Part shown: one piece after another, positions 20,329 to 28,266 of the stretch | How positions within the stretch are numbered: the first letter of the stretch is position 1 | How the letters are laid out: each line of letters starts with the position of its first letter | Assembly: GCF_905220705.1 (NCBI RefSeq) | Contig: NZ_CAJNAT010000003.1 | Location: 186,001 to 250,000, forward strand | DNA from: Paraburkholderia domus | GTDB lineage: Bacteria; Pseudomonadota; Gammaproteobacteria; Burkholderiales; Burkholderiaceae | Direction of reading: 5' to 3' | DNA: 64,000 nucleotides | Notes under the pieces: model-generated | The model's database searches: none | What the model was told of the DNA's origin: nothing | What the model saw: the letters and a program-made list of their open reading frames with translations, nothing else | Translations under genes and position numbers: made by a program

Positions 20329-20539
20329 TGGTGCTCCACCTAGTCAGTTGTTTCGTTGCATACGGATATGTGCCAAAAAGGTGCACGCAAATCGCGTGCC
20401 GCTTTTTGAGATGTCGGAAATAAAAATGTATGCAAATGTGACAAACGAGCAGAATCGCGCGATATCGAAGCACCGCGAAGAAGTTTTTTCTGCTTTGTAT
20501 GACGAAACCGGAACCCTTCTTACCGGCTGTCAGACGGGT

Positions 20540-20752
20540 TCAAGCGTCCTGCTCCGAGCCGAGATCGCGCTGGTACTCCAGCCCTTCCTGACGCACGCCG
20601 CCCTGGTTGTGCTCGCCGTCTGGCGGCGCATTGGGCGCGATGCGATTCTGCGCTGCCGGATCCGGCGACTCCGCCGGGTCGCTCTTGCTGGTGGCCGGCC
20701 GGGAATCGCGCTTCGAGTGGCGCGCGGAACGTCGCAGTGCTGGATGTCTCAT
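20540..20752 (-). CDS. Small hydrophilic protein, 70 aa
   Basis: Starts at ATG 20752 behind TTGGAGG at good spacing; the extended frame to 20800 has no ribosome site. The sequence is highly charged and Pro/Asp/Gln-rich (RHPALRRSARHSKRDSRP; SPDPAAQNRIAPNAPPDGE), probably disordered, with no signal peptide. Short disordered proteins of this kind are common in Burkholderiaceae and have no assigned role. A loose GAACCC/GGGTTC hairpin overlaps its 3' end. Confidence 0.6.
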   Translation of the reverse strand: MRHPALRRSARHSKRDSRPATSKSDPAESPDPAAQNRIAPNAPPDGEHNQGGVRQEGLEYQRDLGSEQDA

Positions 20753-20906
20753 GATCGATGCCTCCAAGGGGAAGGCCGCCGCCATCGAGAGCGGCATCAA
20801 TACAGTCTAGGGGTCACGGCGGTAAATTGCCGGTAAAAGATGCGCCGGCTTTGTAACAAATACATAAATTCGCCGCACCGAACTGCGGTTCAGCGCACAG
20901 AACATG

Positions 20907-21137
20907 TCAGAGTTGCATGCGTAGGGATTGCGAAGGCTGATGCTGCCTGGCTTGTGGCGTTTGCGTGGGCTGTGGTGGCGGATCGCCGATCGGCGGAGCA
21001 GCCGGTTCGATCGGATCCGGAGTCGGACTCGGAGTCGTGTCTGGCTCGCCAGGATCTGGCGAAGGCGGCTCGATTGGCTCGGGACGGTGAGCGTGCTTCG
21101 GGAGGGGAAGCGCGGGAGCGGTGGCGTATTCAGGCAT
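20907..21137 (-). CDS. Proline-rich small protein, 76 aa
   Basis: Starts at ATG 21137 with GAGGACAAC upstream. About one third of residues are Pro (EPIEPPSPDPGEPD; PSPTPDPIEPAAPP), with Gln/Thr late; disordered and acidic in the middle. The codon pattern strongly favours G/C at position 3, supporting translation. No signal peptide or domain. It may be an extended linker-like or cell-envelope protein, but nothing in the sequence fixes a role. Confidence 0.55.
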   Translation of the reverse strand: MPEYATAPALPLPKHAHRPEPIEPPSPDPGEPDTTPSPTPDPIEPAAPPIGDPPPQPTQTPQARQHQPSQSLRMQL

Positions 21138-21491
21138 GTTAGTTGTCCTCGTTTTGCGTTCCATTAAGTCGCAGCAAGGCCTATGCCGAATCGAAGGCGG
21201 GCGCAAAGACAAGCAGACGGTTTGGTGGACTACGCTTCGGCGCGCGTAGCGCCGCCGGAAGAATGACTGCTTTGTCACAGACGCCGAATGTGCGAGAACA
21301 CAGATTCCAGATGTACCACTGTCCCTTGCAAGCCAGGGGACCCGCTTAAGAACTAGCGGTGTGAAGCGGCTTTCTTTGCTTACTTTCTTTGCCGCGGCAA
21401 AGAAAGTAAGTGCGTGCCCCGCACAGGGGCGACGCTAATAAACCAATACCAATTCAAGGAAAGGCCAACACCGCAAGCAAAAAACCCCACT
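21138..21491. other. Intergenic region carrying a repeat element
   Basis: 354 bp between the Pro-rich gene and the 3' end of the NtrC-type regulator, both on the minus strand. Apart from the palindromic repeat at 21379-21429 I see nothing gene-like. Confidence 0.5.
21379..21429. repeat. Burkholderia-type intergenic palindromic repeat
   Basis: CTTACTTTCTTTGCCG followed directly by its exact complement makes a 32-bp perfect palindrome (21379-21410). It continues into a second small stem, GCCCC-GCACA-GGGGC. I recognise this composite as resembling a repeat found between many Burkholderia/Paraburkholderia genes; copy number here was not checked. Confidence 0.75.
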
Positions 21492-22892
21492 TCAAGCGCC
21501 AGCGCCCCCCAACACACGCGATTCATCGGCAGCATCACCATCCTCACGCGCATCATTCCCATACTCAACGAGCCGGTTATAAAGCGTCTTCAGACTAATA
21601 CCAAGAATCTCAGCAGCACGCGTCTTCACGCCACCACACTGCTCGAGCGTAGCCAGAATCAACTGCCGATCCGCTTCGGCAAGCGAAGTGCCAAACGGAA
21701 TCGTGATCGCCGTACCAGCCGCAGGCTTCGACAACGTAATCTGCAACGGCACCGTCGCCGTGCTATCCGAATCCGACCCGGACATGATATGCGCGCGCTG
21801 CACATAATTCTTCAGCTCGCGGACATTGCCGGGCCACGGATACGACATCAACATGTCCTTCACCGAGGCCGGGAAATGCTTCTTCGTGCTATGGCGCTCG
21901 TTAAGTTCATCAAGGAACGCTTGCGCGAGCAACTCAACGTCTTTGCCCCGGTCGCGCAGCGGCGGCAGGCTGATCGGAAACACGTTCAGACGGTGGTACA
22001 AGTCGAGCCTCAACTTGCCTTCCAGCACCGCCTGCTCAGGATCGCGGTTGGTCGCCGCGATCAGGCGCACGTCCGTTTCGATTTCCTTTGTCGTACCGAC
22101 CCGCATGAACATGCCGGTTTCCAGCACACGCAGCAATTTCACCTGCAACTCGATCGGCATTTCGGTGATTTCATCGAGGAACAGCGTGCCGCCGTTCGCG
22201 CGCTCGAAATAGCCTTTGTGCTGACGGTCCGCGCCAGTGAACGAGCCACGCTCGTGGCCAAACATCTCCGATTCGATCAGGTTCGGCGAGATCGCGCCGC
22301 AGTTCACCGCGAGGAACGCATGTTTGCGACGTAAGCTGAGTTGATGCAGCGTCTGGGCGGCGACTTCCTTGCCGGTGCCCGATTCGCCCACCAGCATGAC
22401 CGAGGCCGCCGTCGGCGCAACGCGGCCGATCTGGTCGTAGACCTCCTGCATGACCGGCGAATTGCCGAGCATCAAACCAAAGCGGCCCATGCGGCGCAGC
22501 TCGCCGCGCAAGGTGCCGATTTCCGCCTTCAAGTCACCGGCGCGCGGCAGGCGCGACAGGATCGCCTTCACGCGCTGCATGTTAATCGGCTTCACCAGGT
22601 AGTCTGTGGCGCCCATCTTCAACGCATTGACCGCCGACTCCACTGTGGCGTGGCCAGTAATCACGATCACCTCCACGCCTGAGCGCGGATCAAGATCTTC
22701 AAACAGATCGACTCCACTGCCGTCGGGCAGCTTCAGGTCAGTAAAGACGACGTCCGGCATCTGCCGGACCAGTTGAATGCGCGCTTCGCGCAAATCGCCC
22801 GCAGTGGCGGTAGTCAGACCGTCTTCCCCGATGATGGCGGAAAGCGCCTCGCGGGTACCGGCATCGTCATCGACAATCAGTACGTGTGGCAT
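21492..22892 (-). CDS. NtrC-family sigma-54 response regulator
   Basis: 466 residues in the canonical order: receiver (1-118; phospho-acceptor Asp52 in VVFTDLKLP), AAA+ activator domain (about 140-370; Walker A GESGTGKE 169-176, GSFTGA loop 216-221 for sigma-54 contact, Walker B GGTLFLDEI), and Fis-type HTH (LEQCGGVKTRAAEILGISLK, near 425-447). It activates RpoN promoters when phosphorylated. The start at 22892 opens on PHVLIVDDDAG; its ribosome site is weak and the longer frame to 23033 looks noncoding. No histidine kinase is adjacent, so its sensor lies elsewhere. Confidence 0.92.
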   Translation of the reverse strand: MPHVLIVDDDAGTREALSAIIGEDGLTTATAGDLREARIQLVRQMPDVVFTDLKLPDGSGVDLFEDLDPRSGVEVIVITGHATVESAVNALKMGATDYLVKPINMQRVKAILSRLPRAGDLKAEIGTLRGELRRMGRFGLMLGNSPVMQEVYDQIGRVAPTAASVMLVGESGTGKEVAAQTLHQLSLRRKHAFLAVNCGAISPNLIESEMFGHERGSFTGADRQHKGYFERANGGTLFLDEITEMPIELQVKLLRVLETGMFMRVGTTKEIETDVRLIAATNRDPEQAVLEGKLRLDLYHRLNVFPISLPPLRDRGKDVELLAQAFLDELNERHSTKKHFPASVKDMLMSYPWPGNVRELKNYVQRAHIMSGSDSDSTATVPLQITLSKPAAGTAITIPFGTSLAEADRQLILATLEQCGGVKTRAAEILGISLKTLYNRLVEYGNDAREDGDAADESRVLGGAGA

Positions 22893-23208
22893 CGCGTCTC
22901 GAAAACCCGAAAGCGTGAGTGGGAGAACATACAAAACCGCATGCTGAAAAAGCGGGTCGGCGGCTTGCCACTGCGCCGCGTGTGTGCCCAGATGTGAGCG
23001 CACGCTAACGTTTTTGCAACAGCGCCAAGCCACCTATTTGATTCAAAATAGCAACAATCTACCGGGATATTACCTAATATAGCGCTGCATTGTTGTCGAT
23101 TCACCTATTATACGGCTTTATCGGGATAAATTTGTAATAAACGCCAGGTGCCGCTCGTCAAAGGGGAACGCTGGCGTGGCGCCATACGCGAGGTCACAAT
23201 TGCAGCCC
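22893..23208. other. AT-rich promoter region upstream of the NtrC-type gene
   Basis: 316 bp whose portion 23035-23150 is clearly A+T-richer than its surroundings. It contains CTATTT/AAATAG and several TATTAT/TAATAT hexamers on both strands. It likely holds the minus-strand promoter for the response regulator. I found no TGGCAC-N5-TTGC sigma-54 element and no gene. Confidence 0.45.
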
Positions 23209-23478
23209 TCAGCTGCGCGGAAACGGCCATGCGCCGTCTTTGCCGTTCGGATGTGCCGAACCGTTTGCGCCATGTGCCGTGTCTGGCGTAGACGGGCCGC
23301 TGCTCGCCGCCGTCACGCTCCCGGACGGCGTCGCCACCGTGCCGCCTTCGCCTTCCCACCGGCTCAGTTCACGCACCGCCGGAACCTGCGCGGCACGGTT
23401 TCGCTGCACGTAACGCACAGCCAGAAAGCCGCCAAGGGCCATTAGCGCGCCGAAGATACCAATTTTGGGTCGTCCCAT
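23209..23478 (-). CDS. Small membrane-anchored protein, 89 aa
   Basis: One hydrophobic helix at residues 6-22 (KIGIFGALMALGGFLAV) followed by a basic stretch and a Ser/Gly/Pro-rich, probably disordered tail. AAGGAG at good spacing sets the start at 23478. It lies 48 bp downstream of the DUF883 gene on the same strand and is probably in its operon; both have a single membrane anchor, which suggests a shared envelope role. No known domain. Confidence 0.72.
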   Translation of the reverse strand: MGRPKIGIFGALMALGGFLAVRYVQRNRAAQVPAVRELSRWEGEGGTVATPSGSVTAASSGPSTPDTAHGANGSAHPNGKDGAWPFPRS

Positions 23479-23526
23479 CGTGCACTCCTTGTTGTCGTCA
23501 AGCGGATCGGTGTCGAGCGTCGCGCG

Positions 23527-23847
23527 TTAGCGCGCGCTCAAAGCGCCAAGCAGGAAGCCGACGCCCGCGGCGATGCCGATCGAGCGCCACGGGTTGCGCC
23601 GCACGTAGCGCTCGGTATGGACTGTCGCGGTCCGGTAACGCCGCTGCGCGTTCTGCTGCGCATCGCCGAGCGCCGATTGCAGCGTTTCGACATGCGCGCC
23701 CAACCGGTCGCGCAGTGCGTCGATGCCTTCGCCCGGCACGTTGGCGGCAAGCCGCATCATCTCTTCCGAGTCCGTCAGCAGCACTCTCAGATCTTCGACA
23801 ATTTTTTGGCCGCCAAGTGCAAGCTGTTGCGTGGTGTCAGTCATCAT
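23527..23847 (-). CDS. DUF883 (ElaB/YqjD/YgaM) family protein
   Basis: 106 residues: a long amphipathic helical region (KIVEDLRVLLTDSEEMMRLA; ALRDRLGAHVETLQSALGD), then the YVRRNPWRSIGIAAGVGFLLGAL tail motif of DUF883 proteins, a C-terminal membrane anchor. E. coli members bind ribosomes at the inner membrane in stationary phase. AGGAG precedes tandem ATG codons at 23847 and 23844; the second has better spacing. It heads a likely two-gene operon with the 23209 gene. Confidence 0.93.
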   Translation of the reverse strand: MMTDTTQQLALGGQKIVEDLRVLLTDSEEMMRLAANVPGEGIDALRDRLGAHVETLQSALGDAQQNAQRRYRTATVHTERYVRRNPWRSIGIAAGVGFLLGALSAR

Positions 23848-24206
23848 TCACTCCTGTGTCTGAAATCGGCGTTTGAGTCATATTTCCGGCGCGTCGCGAA
23901 CAATCGGAGAACCGCATCCGCCGCCGGCGCGCTTTGAACAGAGTCGCTCAAAAGCACATGCATGTCGGACGGATCACGCAAACGTCATACCCGGTAAATT
24001 TGCCGCCCTCATCCAATGCCGGCACGGATTCAGGCACTTTCGACCGACCTTGCGCCGGGGCTATTTCATCGAGCGTCACATGGATTGCCGGAAGCGGCGT
24101 CAAAGTGGTTAAATCGAATTTTTATGAGATAGTGGCCGCATGGGTCTGTCTCGCGCCAGGATCTGCGCGCCGCAACACCAAACCATTTGCACAGGACTCC
24201 CCGTTT
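23848..24206. other. Divergent region, DUF883 / sigma-54 activator
   Basis: 359 bp between divergent starts. I searched by eye for TGGCAC-N5-TTGC on both strands and found no good match. A locally AT-rich segment near 24107-24125 (TTAAATCGAATTTTT) may hold a promoter for the activator. No gene is seen. Confidence 0.4.
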
Positions 24207-25268
24207 ATGGCGTCAATCGACCTCGACTCGCCCACCGTCTCAGCCGGCGGCAATGCTTCGGCACAGGCGAAGCAGCGCGTCGCGGACGGCATCGCGGGAC
24301 TGAAATCGTACGGGCTGCTATACGGCTCATCGCCGGTGATGCTCGATCTGTATGAACAGATCGAACGCGTCGCCAGCACCGACGCAACCGCGTTGATCAT
24401 CGGCGAATCCGGCACCGGCAAGGAACTGATTGCCCGCACGATCCACGACCGAAGCAGCCGTAAGGACGCACCGTTTGTCGCCGTGAACTGCGGCGCGATT
24501 CCCGACGAACTCATCGAAGCCGAATTGTTCGGTCACGAGAAAGGCAGCTTCACCGGCTCGGTCCAAGGCCGTATCGGCTACTTCGAACATGCGAACGGCG
24601 GCACGCTGTTTCTCGACGAAATCACGGAAATGGCGCCGGTGCGCCAGGTGAAGCTCCTGCGCGCGCTCGAGACCGGCACGTTTTTTCGGGTCGGCGGCAA
24701 CGAACTGATTCACGGCGACGTGCGCGTGATCGCGGCGACCAATCGTGACCCCGCGGTAGCAGTGAAGGAAAATGGTCTGCGCGAAGACCTGATGTACCGG
24801 CTCGCGGTTTTTCCGTTGCGCGCGCCGCCGCTGCGCGAACGTGAGGGCGATCGCGAACTGCTCGCGCAACACTTTCTCGCCTTGCTGAATCAGCAGGAAG
24901 GTACGAGCAAGAGCTTCAGCAAACGGTCGATCGAAACAGTGCGGACCTGGTCGTGGCCGGGCAACGTGCGCGAATTGAAGAACGCGGTGTATCGCGCATT
25001 CATTCTCGCGGAGAAGACGGTCGAGCTGCCGCATCCGCATCTCGCGTCGCGCGTGAAAAAGCCCGTAACGCAAGGCGACGCGATGAGCGTGTGGATCGGC
25101 ACCCCGCTCGCGGATGCGCAAAAGCAGATCATTCTCGGCACACTCAAATATTGCGGCGGCGACAAGCGGCGCGCGGCCAAAGCGCTCGGCGTGAGTCTGA
25201 AAACGCTGTACAACCGCTTGAGCATATACGGCGGCGATGACGGGGCGGACGAAGAAACCGAGCAGTAA
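24207..25268 (+). CDS. Sigma-54 activator lacking a sensory domain
   Basis: 353 residues. Only about 40 residues precede the AAA+ domain (Walker A GESGTGKE at 66-73; Walker B GGTLFLDEIT at 131-140; WPGNVRELKN), followed by a Fis-type HTH (YCGGDKRRAAKALGVSLKTL). There is no receiver, GAF or PAS domain, so control must be through expression or a PspA-like partner. The sigma-54-contacting loop reads GSFTGS (113-118) instead of GAFTGA. The start at 24207 lies after a weak AGGA; the longer frame from 23934 is not protein-like. It resembles the regulator at 21492-22892 and may derive from it. The lipoprotein pair lies 367 bp downstream. Confidence 0.88.
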   Translation: MASIDLDSPTVSAGGNASAQAKQRVADGIAGLKSYGLLYGSSPVMLDLYEQIERVASTDATALIIGESGTGKELIARTIHDRSSRKDAPFVAVNCGAIPDELIEAELFGHEKGSFTGSVQGRIGYFEHANGGTLFLDEITEMAPVRQVKLLRALETGTFFRVGGNELIHGDVRVIAATNRDPAVAVKENGLREDLMYRLAVFPLRAPPLREREGDRELLAQHFLALLNQQEGTSKSFSKRSIETVRTWSWPGNVRELKNAVYRAFILAEKTVELPHPHLASRVKKPVTQGDAMSVWIGTPLADAQKQIILGTLKYCGGDKRRAAKALGVSLKTLYNRLSIYGGDDGADEETEQ

Positions 25269-25376
25269 GCGGTGCCAGGCGCTCACGCGGTTCGTTCGGG
25301 TACGAGCGTGTTTTCTGTGTGCTCGCCATCTACTTTTGGCACTCTCCTCGTGCGCTTGCTGTCCACGCCCCGCGCT

Positions 25377-25396
25377 GCAGAAACGGCCGTTTCTGC
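25377..25396. repeat. Perfect 20-bp palindrome
   Basis: GCAGAAACGG joined directly to its complement CCGTTTCTGC. It lies about 110 bases past the activator stop, with no T-run, so an operator or processing stem is as likely as a terminator. Confidence 0.75.
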
Positions 25397-25435
25397 ATCC
25401 TTGTCATCTCATAATTAATCCCTTCGCACCACCAA

Positions 25436-25470
25436 TCAAATCGGCACCTTCTCACCAGAAACCGATTTGA
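25436..25470. repeat. Inverted repeat TCAAATCGG / CCGATTTGA
   Basis: Two exact 9-base arms separated by 17 bases, placing them about two and a half helical turns apart centre to centre. A possible protein-binding site upstream of the lipoprotein genes. Confidence 0.55.
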
Positions 25471-25571
25471 CTCGCACCATCTTTTGCAATTGCTTGCACT
25501 TTCCCACTGCCAATTACAAATGGCATCCTGCAAAATGCGGCAGCGCATGGTGCAACGATGAGAAAGACGTG

Positions 25572-25610
25572 CTTTTCGTTCACACACGTGTTGCGCGTGT
25601 GAACGAAAAG
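25572..25610. repeat. Long hairpin just before the lipoprotein start
   Basis: CTTTTCGTTCACACACG and CGCGTGTGAACGAAAAG pair over 17 positions with one mismatch around a 5-base loop. It ends 25 bases before the ATG at 25636, so it would be part of the mRNA leader or an operator over the promoter. No T-run follows on the plus strand. Confidence 0.75.
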
Positions 25611-25635
25611 TACTTGCAGGAGCAGAGACAGGGAA

Positions 25636-26232
25636 ATGCAAAAAAGTATGGTGTGGGCCGAATGGGCAAAACGAACAGCCAAAGCGTCTAAAGCGGCCAA
25701 ACCCGGACGTCCGAATACAACGGCGCTTGTCGCGTTGGCAGTGGCGATCTCGTCGGCGTTGAGCGGATGTAGCTCGCTCTATTCGGAAGGCGCCACCGCC
25801 GGCGCCGGTATCGCAGGCGCCGCGCTCGCGGCCAAAGTCACCAGTAATGCGGCAGTCGCTACCGGCATCGGCCTCGGCGCAGTGGCCGCAGCCCGCGCTG
25901 GCGTACAGTATTCGCAGCGCGTGGTCCACAAGGATACGCAGGACGGTATCGCCAGAATCGCCGGGCCCCTCGACGTCGGCGCAATCGCACCTTGGAGCGT
26001 GACTCACTCGGTGCCGATCGAAGACGATGAACACGGCCGCGTCACCGTGAGCCGCACGATCAGCGCCGGCACGCTCGATTGCAAGGAAATCGTGTTCTCG
26101 GTCGATCAGACCGCCACCCGGAATGTGCCGGCAAGCAGTGCGTTCTACGTCGCGTCGATCTGCCGTGACGGCGACAACTGGAAATGGGCGTCGGCCGAAC
26201 CCGCTACCGAACGCTGGGGCGCGCTGCAATGA
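25636..26232 (+). CDS. Lipoprotein of unknown function (first of a paralogous pair)
   Basis: 198 residues. A basic N-terminus (about 28 residues) precedes the hydrophobic TALVALAVAISSALSGC; LSGC is a lipobox, giving Cys45 as the lipidated residue. A Gly/Ala-rich helix (GAGIAGAALAAKV; GIGLGAVAAARAG) follows, then a soluble domain ending WKWASAEPATERWGALQ. The C-terminal half matches the next gene closely, so the two arose by duplication. The signal peptide is long; an in-frame ATG at 25648 is an alternative start. No known family recognised. Confidence 0.8.
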   Translation: MQKSMVWAEWAKRTAKASKAAKPGRPNTTALVALAVAISSALSGCSSLYSEGATAGAGIAGAALAAKVTSNAAVATGIGLGAVAAARAGVQYSQRVVHKDTQDGIARIAGPLDVGAIAPWSVTHSVPIEDDEHGRVTVSRTISAGTLDCKEIVFSVDQTATRNVPASSAFYVASICRDGDNWKWASAEPATERWGALQ

Positions 26233-26837
26233 GGACGCTGTCGCTTCCGCGCCCCCGGAATAACCGCGCGCTGTCCGAGCTGCGGTTCGTCGATGGCATG
26301 TGCACCACACGGAACCCATCGGCGCTTCCCGGCAGCCGGCTGCGGCTCGTGCTGGCTGGAGCGCTATGCATCGGCGCCAGTCTGCTGACGAGCGGCTGCT
26401 CGTCGGTCGGCGCGGCGAGCGGTGCCGCGGCCGGTGTCGCGTCGGGCCTCGTGACCGCCAACCCGGCGGTCGGCATCGGCATCGGTATCGCCGTGCAGGC
26501 CGCGACCGACGAAGCGGTCGGCCGCTACATGCGCAACATGCACACCGATCAGCAGGACATGATCGCCGCGTTGGCGGGTGCGATGCCGGTCGGCGAGACT
26601 CGGCCGTGGGCGGTCAAGCACACGCTGCCGATTGAGAATGGCCACGGCCAGGTGCGCGTGACGCGCGCGTTCAGCTCGGCGCTCGCGCTGTGCAAGGATT
26701 TCGTGTTCTCAGTTCAGGACGGCGACGGCCCGGACGCGCACGAAGACTGGTATACAGCGAGCGCGTGCCGGCAGGACAAGGGCTGGAAATGGGCGTCCGC
26801 GGAACCGGCGGTCGAGCGCTGGGGCAATCTGCAATAA
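26229..26837 (+). CDS. Lipoprotein of unknown function (second of a paralogous pair)
   Basis: 202 residues. ATG 26229 overlaps the stop of the first gene as ATGA, indicating translational coupling. The signal is long, with lipobox LTSGC, then a Gly/Ala-rich segment (GAASGAAAGVASGLV) and a soluble domain. Shared landmarks with the upstream protein in the same order are the HTDQQDMIA/HKDTQDGIA box, PWAVKHTLPIE/PWSVTHSVPIE, a C(K)xFVFSV/CKEIVFSV strand, and a nearly identical WKWASAEPAxERWGxLQ end. It closes with a strong terminator. Confidence 0.85.
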   Translation: MRTLSLPRPRNNRALSELRFVDGMCTTRNPSALPGSRLRLVLAGALCIGASLLTSGCSSVGAASGAAAGVASGLVTANPAVGIGIGIAVQAATDEAVGRYMRNMHTDQQDMIAALAGAMPVGETRPWAVKHTLPIENGHGQVRVTRAFSSALALCKDFVFSVQDGDGPDAHEDWYTASACRQDKGWKWASAEPAVERWGNLQ

Positions 26838-26869
26838 AAAAAGCGGCAGGGTCTCCCCTGCCGCTTTTT
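26836..26869. terminator. Terminator shared by the lipoprotein and ABC transporter operons
   Basis: AAAAAGCGGCAGGG-TCTC-CCCTGCCGCTTTTT, a 14-pair symmetric stem with T-runs in both directions, between convergent transcription units. Confidence 0.9.
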
Positions 26870-26900
26870 GCTTGAAGCGTCTTAATCAACTCGACCGGGT

Positions 26901-28247
26901 TTAAGACTCCACGTCTTCCAGACTGAAAATTTCCGTCTGGTCGTTGTACGAGAAAATCTCGCCATAACGGCCCCAGTTGATCACCGCGTCGAGCGTCTCT
27001 TCCGCGGCGCTGTCCGACAGAAAATCCTCCAGCTCCTGCTCGAAGCGCACACGCGGCGCACGATGCCCCGGCCGTTCGTTCAACACTTTCTTGATCCGCG
27101 CGGCGAGCGGCACGTGGCGCAGCAGGTGCTCGGCGAACATCATCTTGCGCTCCTGGGTGCCGAATTCCGAAAACACGCGTGCCGGCGGCGTCAGGAAAAT
27201 ATCGCCTTCGCGTATGTCGGCGAAACCCAGATGCTGCAGCACTTCGGCGACCGGGAACAGATCGTCCACCTCCAGATGCAGCGAGCGGGCGATTTCCGGC
27301 ATGTCCGCGCGGCCGTGGTACGGCGCGGCGGCCAGCGTTTCGATCAGACCGGCCATCAGGTTGGTCGACACATGCGGCAGCCAGCTGTGGAGCTCGAGGC
27401 CCTTCTTGGTCGCTTCATCGGTTTGCCGCGCGGTCATCTTCGCGTAGATGTCGTCGACCAGCCGGCGGAATGCCGGGTCAAGACGGTTACGCGGATGCTT
27501 GAACGGCACCTTGATTTCGGCGATCACACGGCCCGGATTCGACGACAACACCAGAATCCGGTCGCACATGAACACCGCTTCCTCGATGTTGTGCGTGACG
27601 ATCAGCACGGCCTTGATCGGCATGCGGCCTTGCGTCCACAGATCGAGCAGGTCGGTACGCAGCGTTTCGGCGGTCAGCACGTCGAGCGCGGAGAACGGCT
27701 CGTCCATCAGAAGCAGCGTGGGGTCGACCACCAGCGCGCGTGCAAAGCCGACGCGCTGGCGCATGCCGCCCGACAACTCACGCGGGTAAGCGTTTTCGAA
27801 ACCGTCGAGACCGATCAGGTCGATCGCGGCGAGCGCGCGCGTGCGGCGCTCGCTCGCGCCGACACCCTGCGCTTCGAGACCCGCTTCCACGTTTTGCAGC
27901 ACGGTCAGCCACGGGAACAGCGCGAAGGTCTGGAACACCATCGCCACGCCCTTGGCCGGGCCGTCGAGCGGCTTGCCCATATACGTGACTTCGCCGGCGG
28001 TCGGCTCGATCAGACCGGCGATGATGCGCAACAGCGTCGACTTGCCCGAGCCCGAACGGCCGAGCAAACCGACAATCTCGCCTTCGCGCAACGACAGATT
28101 CGCGTCGTCGAGGACGAGCAGCTCGCCCTGCGACTTGTTGAACCCACGGCACACGTCCTTGACGCGCAGAATCTCCTCACCGAGGCGCGGCGGCATCGGC
28201 GGGGTCTGGAGCGGCGCAGCGGTCATAGCAGCTTTAGGATTTTGCAT
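26901..28247 (-). CDS. ABC transporter ATPase with AAA-associated C-terminal domain
   Basis: 448 residues. Residues 25-265 form a nitrate/sulfonate/taurine-type ATPase (Walker A GRSGSGKST, signature LSGGMRQRVGFARAL, Walker B LLLMDEPFSALD, switch VTHNIEEAV). A C-terminal domain of about 150 residues (TNLMAGLIETLAAAPYHGRAD onward) matches the AAA-associated C-terminal family and may regulate activity. It sits 19 bp downstream of the fused permease gene. The substrate cannot be assigned: no binding protein is nearby. Confidence 0.9.
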   Translation of the reverse strand: MQNPKAAMTAAPLQTPPMPPRLGEEILRVKDVCRGFNKSQGELLVLDDANLSLREGEIVGLLGRSGSGKSTLLRIIAGLIEPTAGEVTYMGKPLDGPAKGVAMVFQTFALFPWLTVLQNVEAGLEAQGVGASERRTRALAAIDLIGLDGFENAYPRELSGGMRQRVGFARALVVDPTLLLMDEPFSALDVLTAETLRTDLLDLWTQGRMPIKAVLIVTHNIEEAVFMCDRILVLSSNPGRVIAEIKVPFKHPRNRLDPAFRRLVDDIYAKMTARQTDEATKKGLELHSWLPHVSTNLMAGLIETLAAAPYHGRADMPEIARSLHLEVDDLFPVAEVLQHLGFADIREGDIFLTPPARVFSEFGTQERKMMFAEHLLRHVPLAARIKKVLNERPGHRAPRVRFEQELEDFLSDSAAEETLDAVINWGRYGEIFSYNDQTEIFSLEDVES

Positions 28248-28266
28248 CGCGTTTAGCCTTTATTTC

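Larger units (their letters stand above)
25269..25635. other. Inverted-repeat-rich leader of the lipoprotein pair
   Basis: 367 bp, visibly lower in G+C from about 25400 on. It contains three separate inverted repeats (25377-25396, 25436-25470, 25572-25610) and an outer GCACCAT/ATGGTGC pair at about 25475 and 25547. No gene is supported. The density of symmetry suggests a regulated leader. Confidence 0.6.

Noticed and set aside
25269..25635. Sigma-54 promoter for the lipoprotein pair
   Set aside because: A TGGCAC is present at about 25338 but the -12 GC does not occur at the required 12-base offset; no other candidate was seen.
25452..25700. An 82-codon minus-strand frame with a hydrophobic segment in the inverted-repeat leader
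   Set aside because: It crosses the long hairpin and the lipoprotein start, and has no ribosome site or homology that I recognise.
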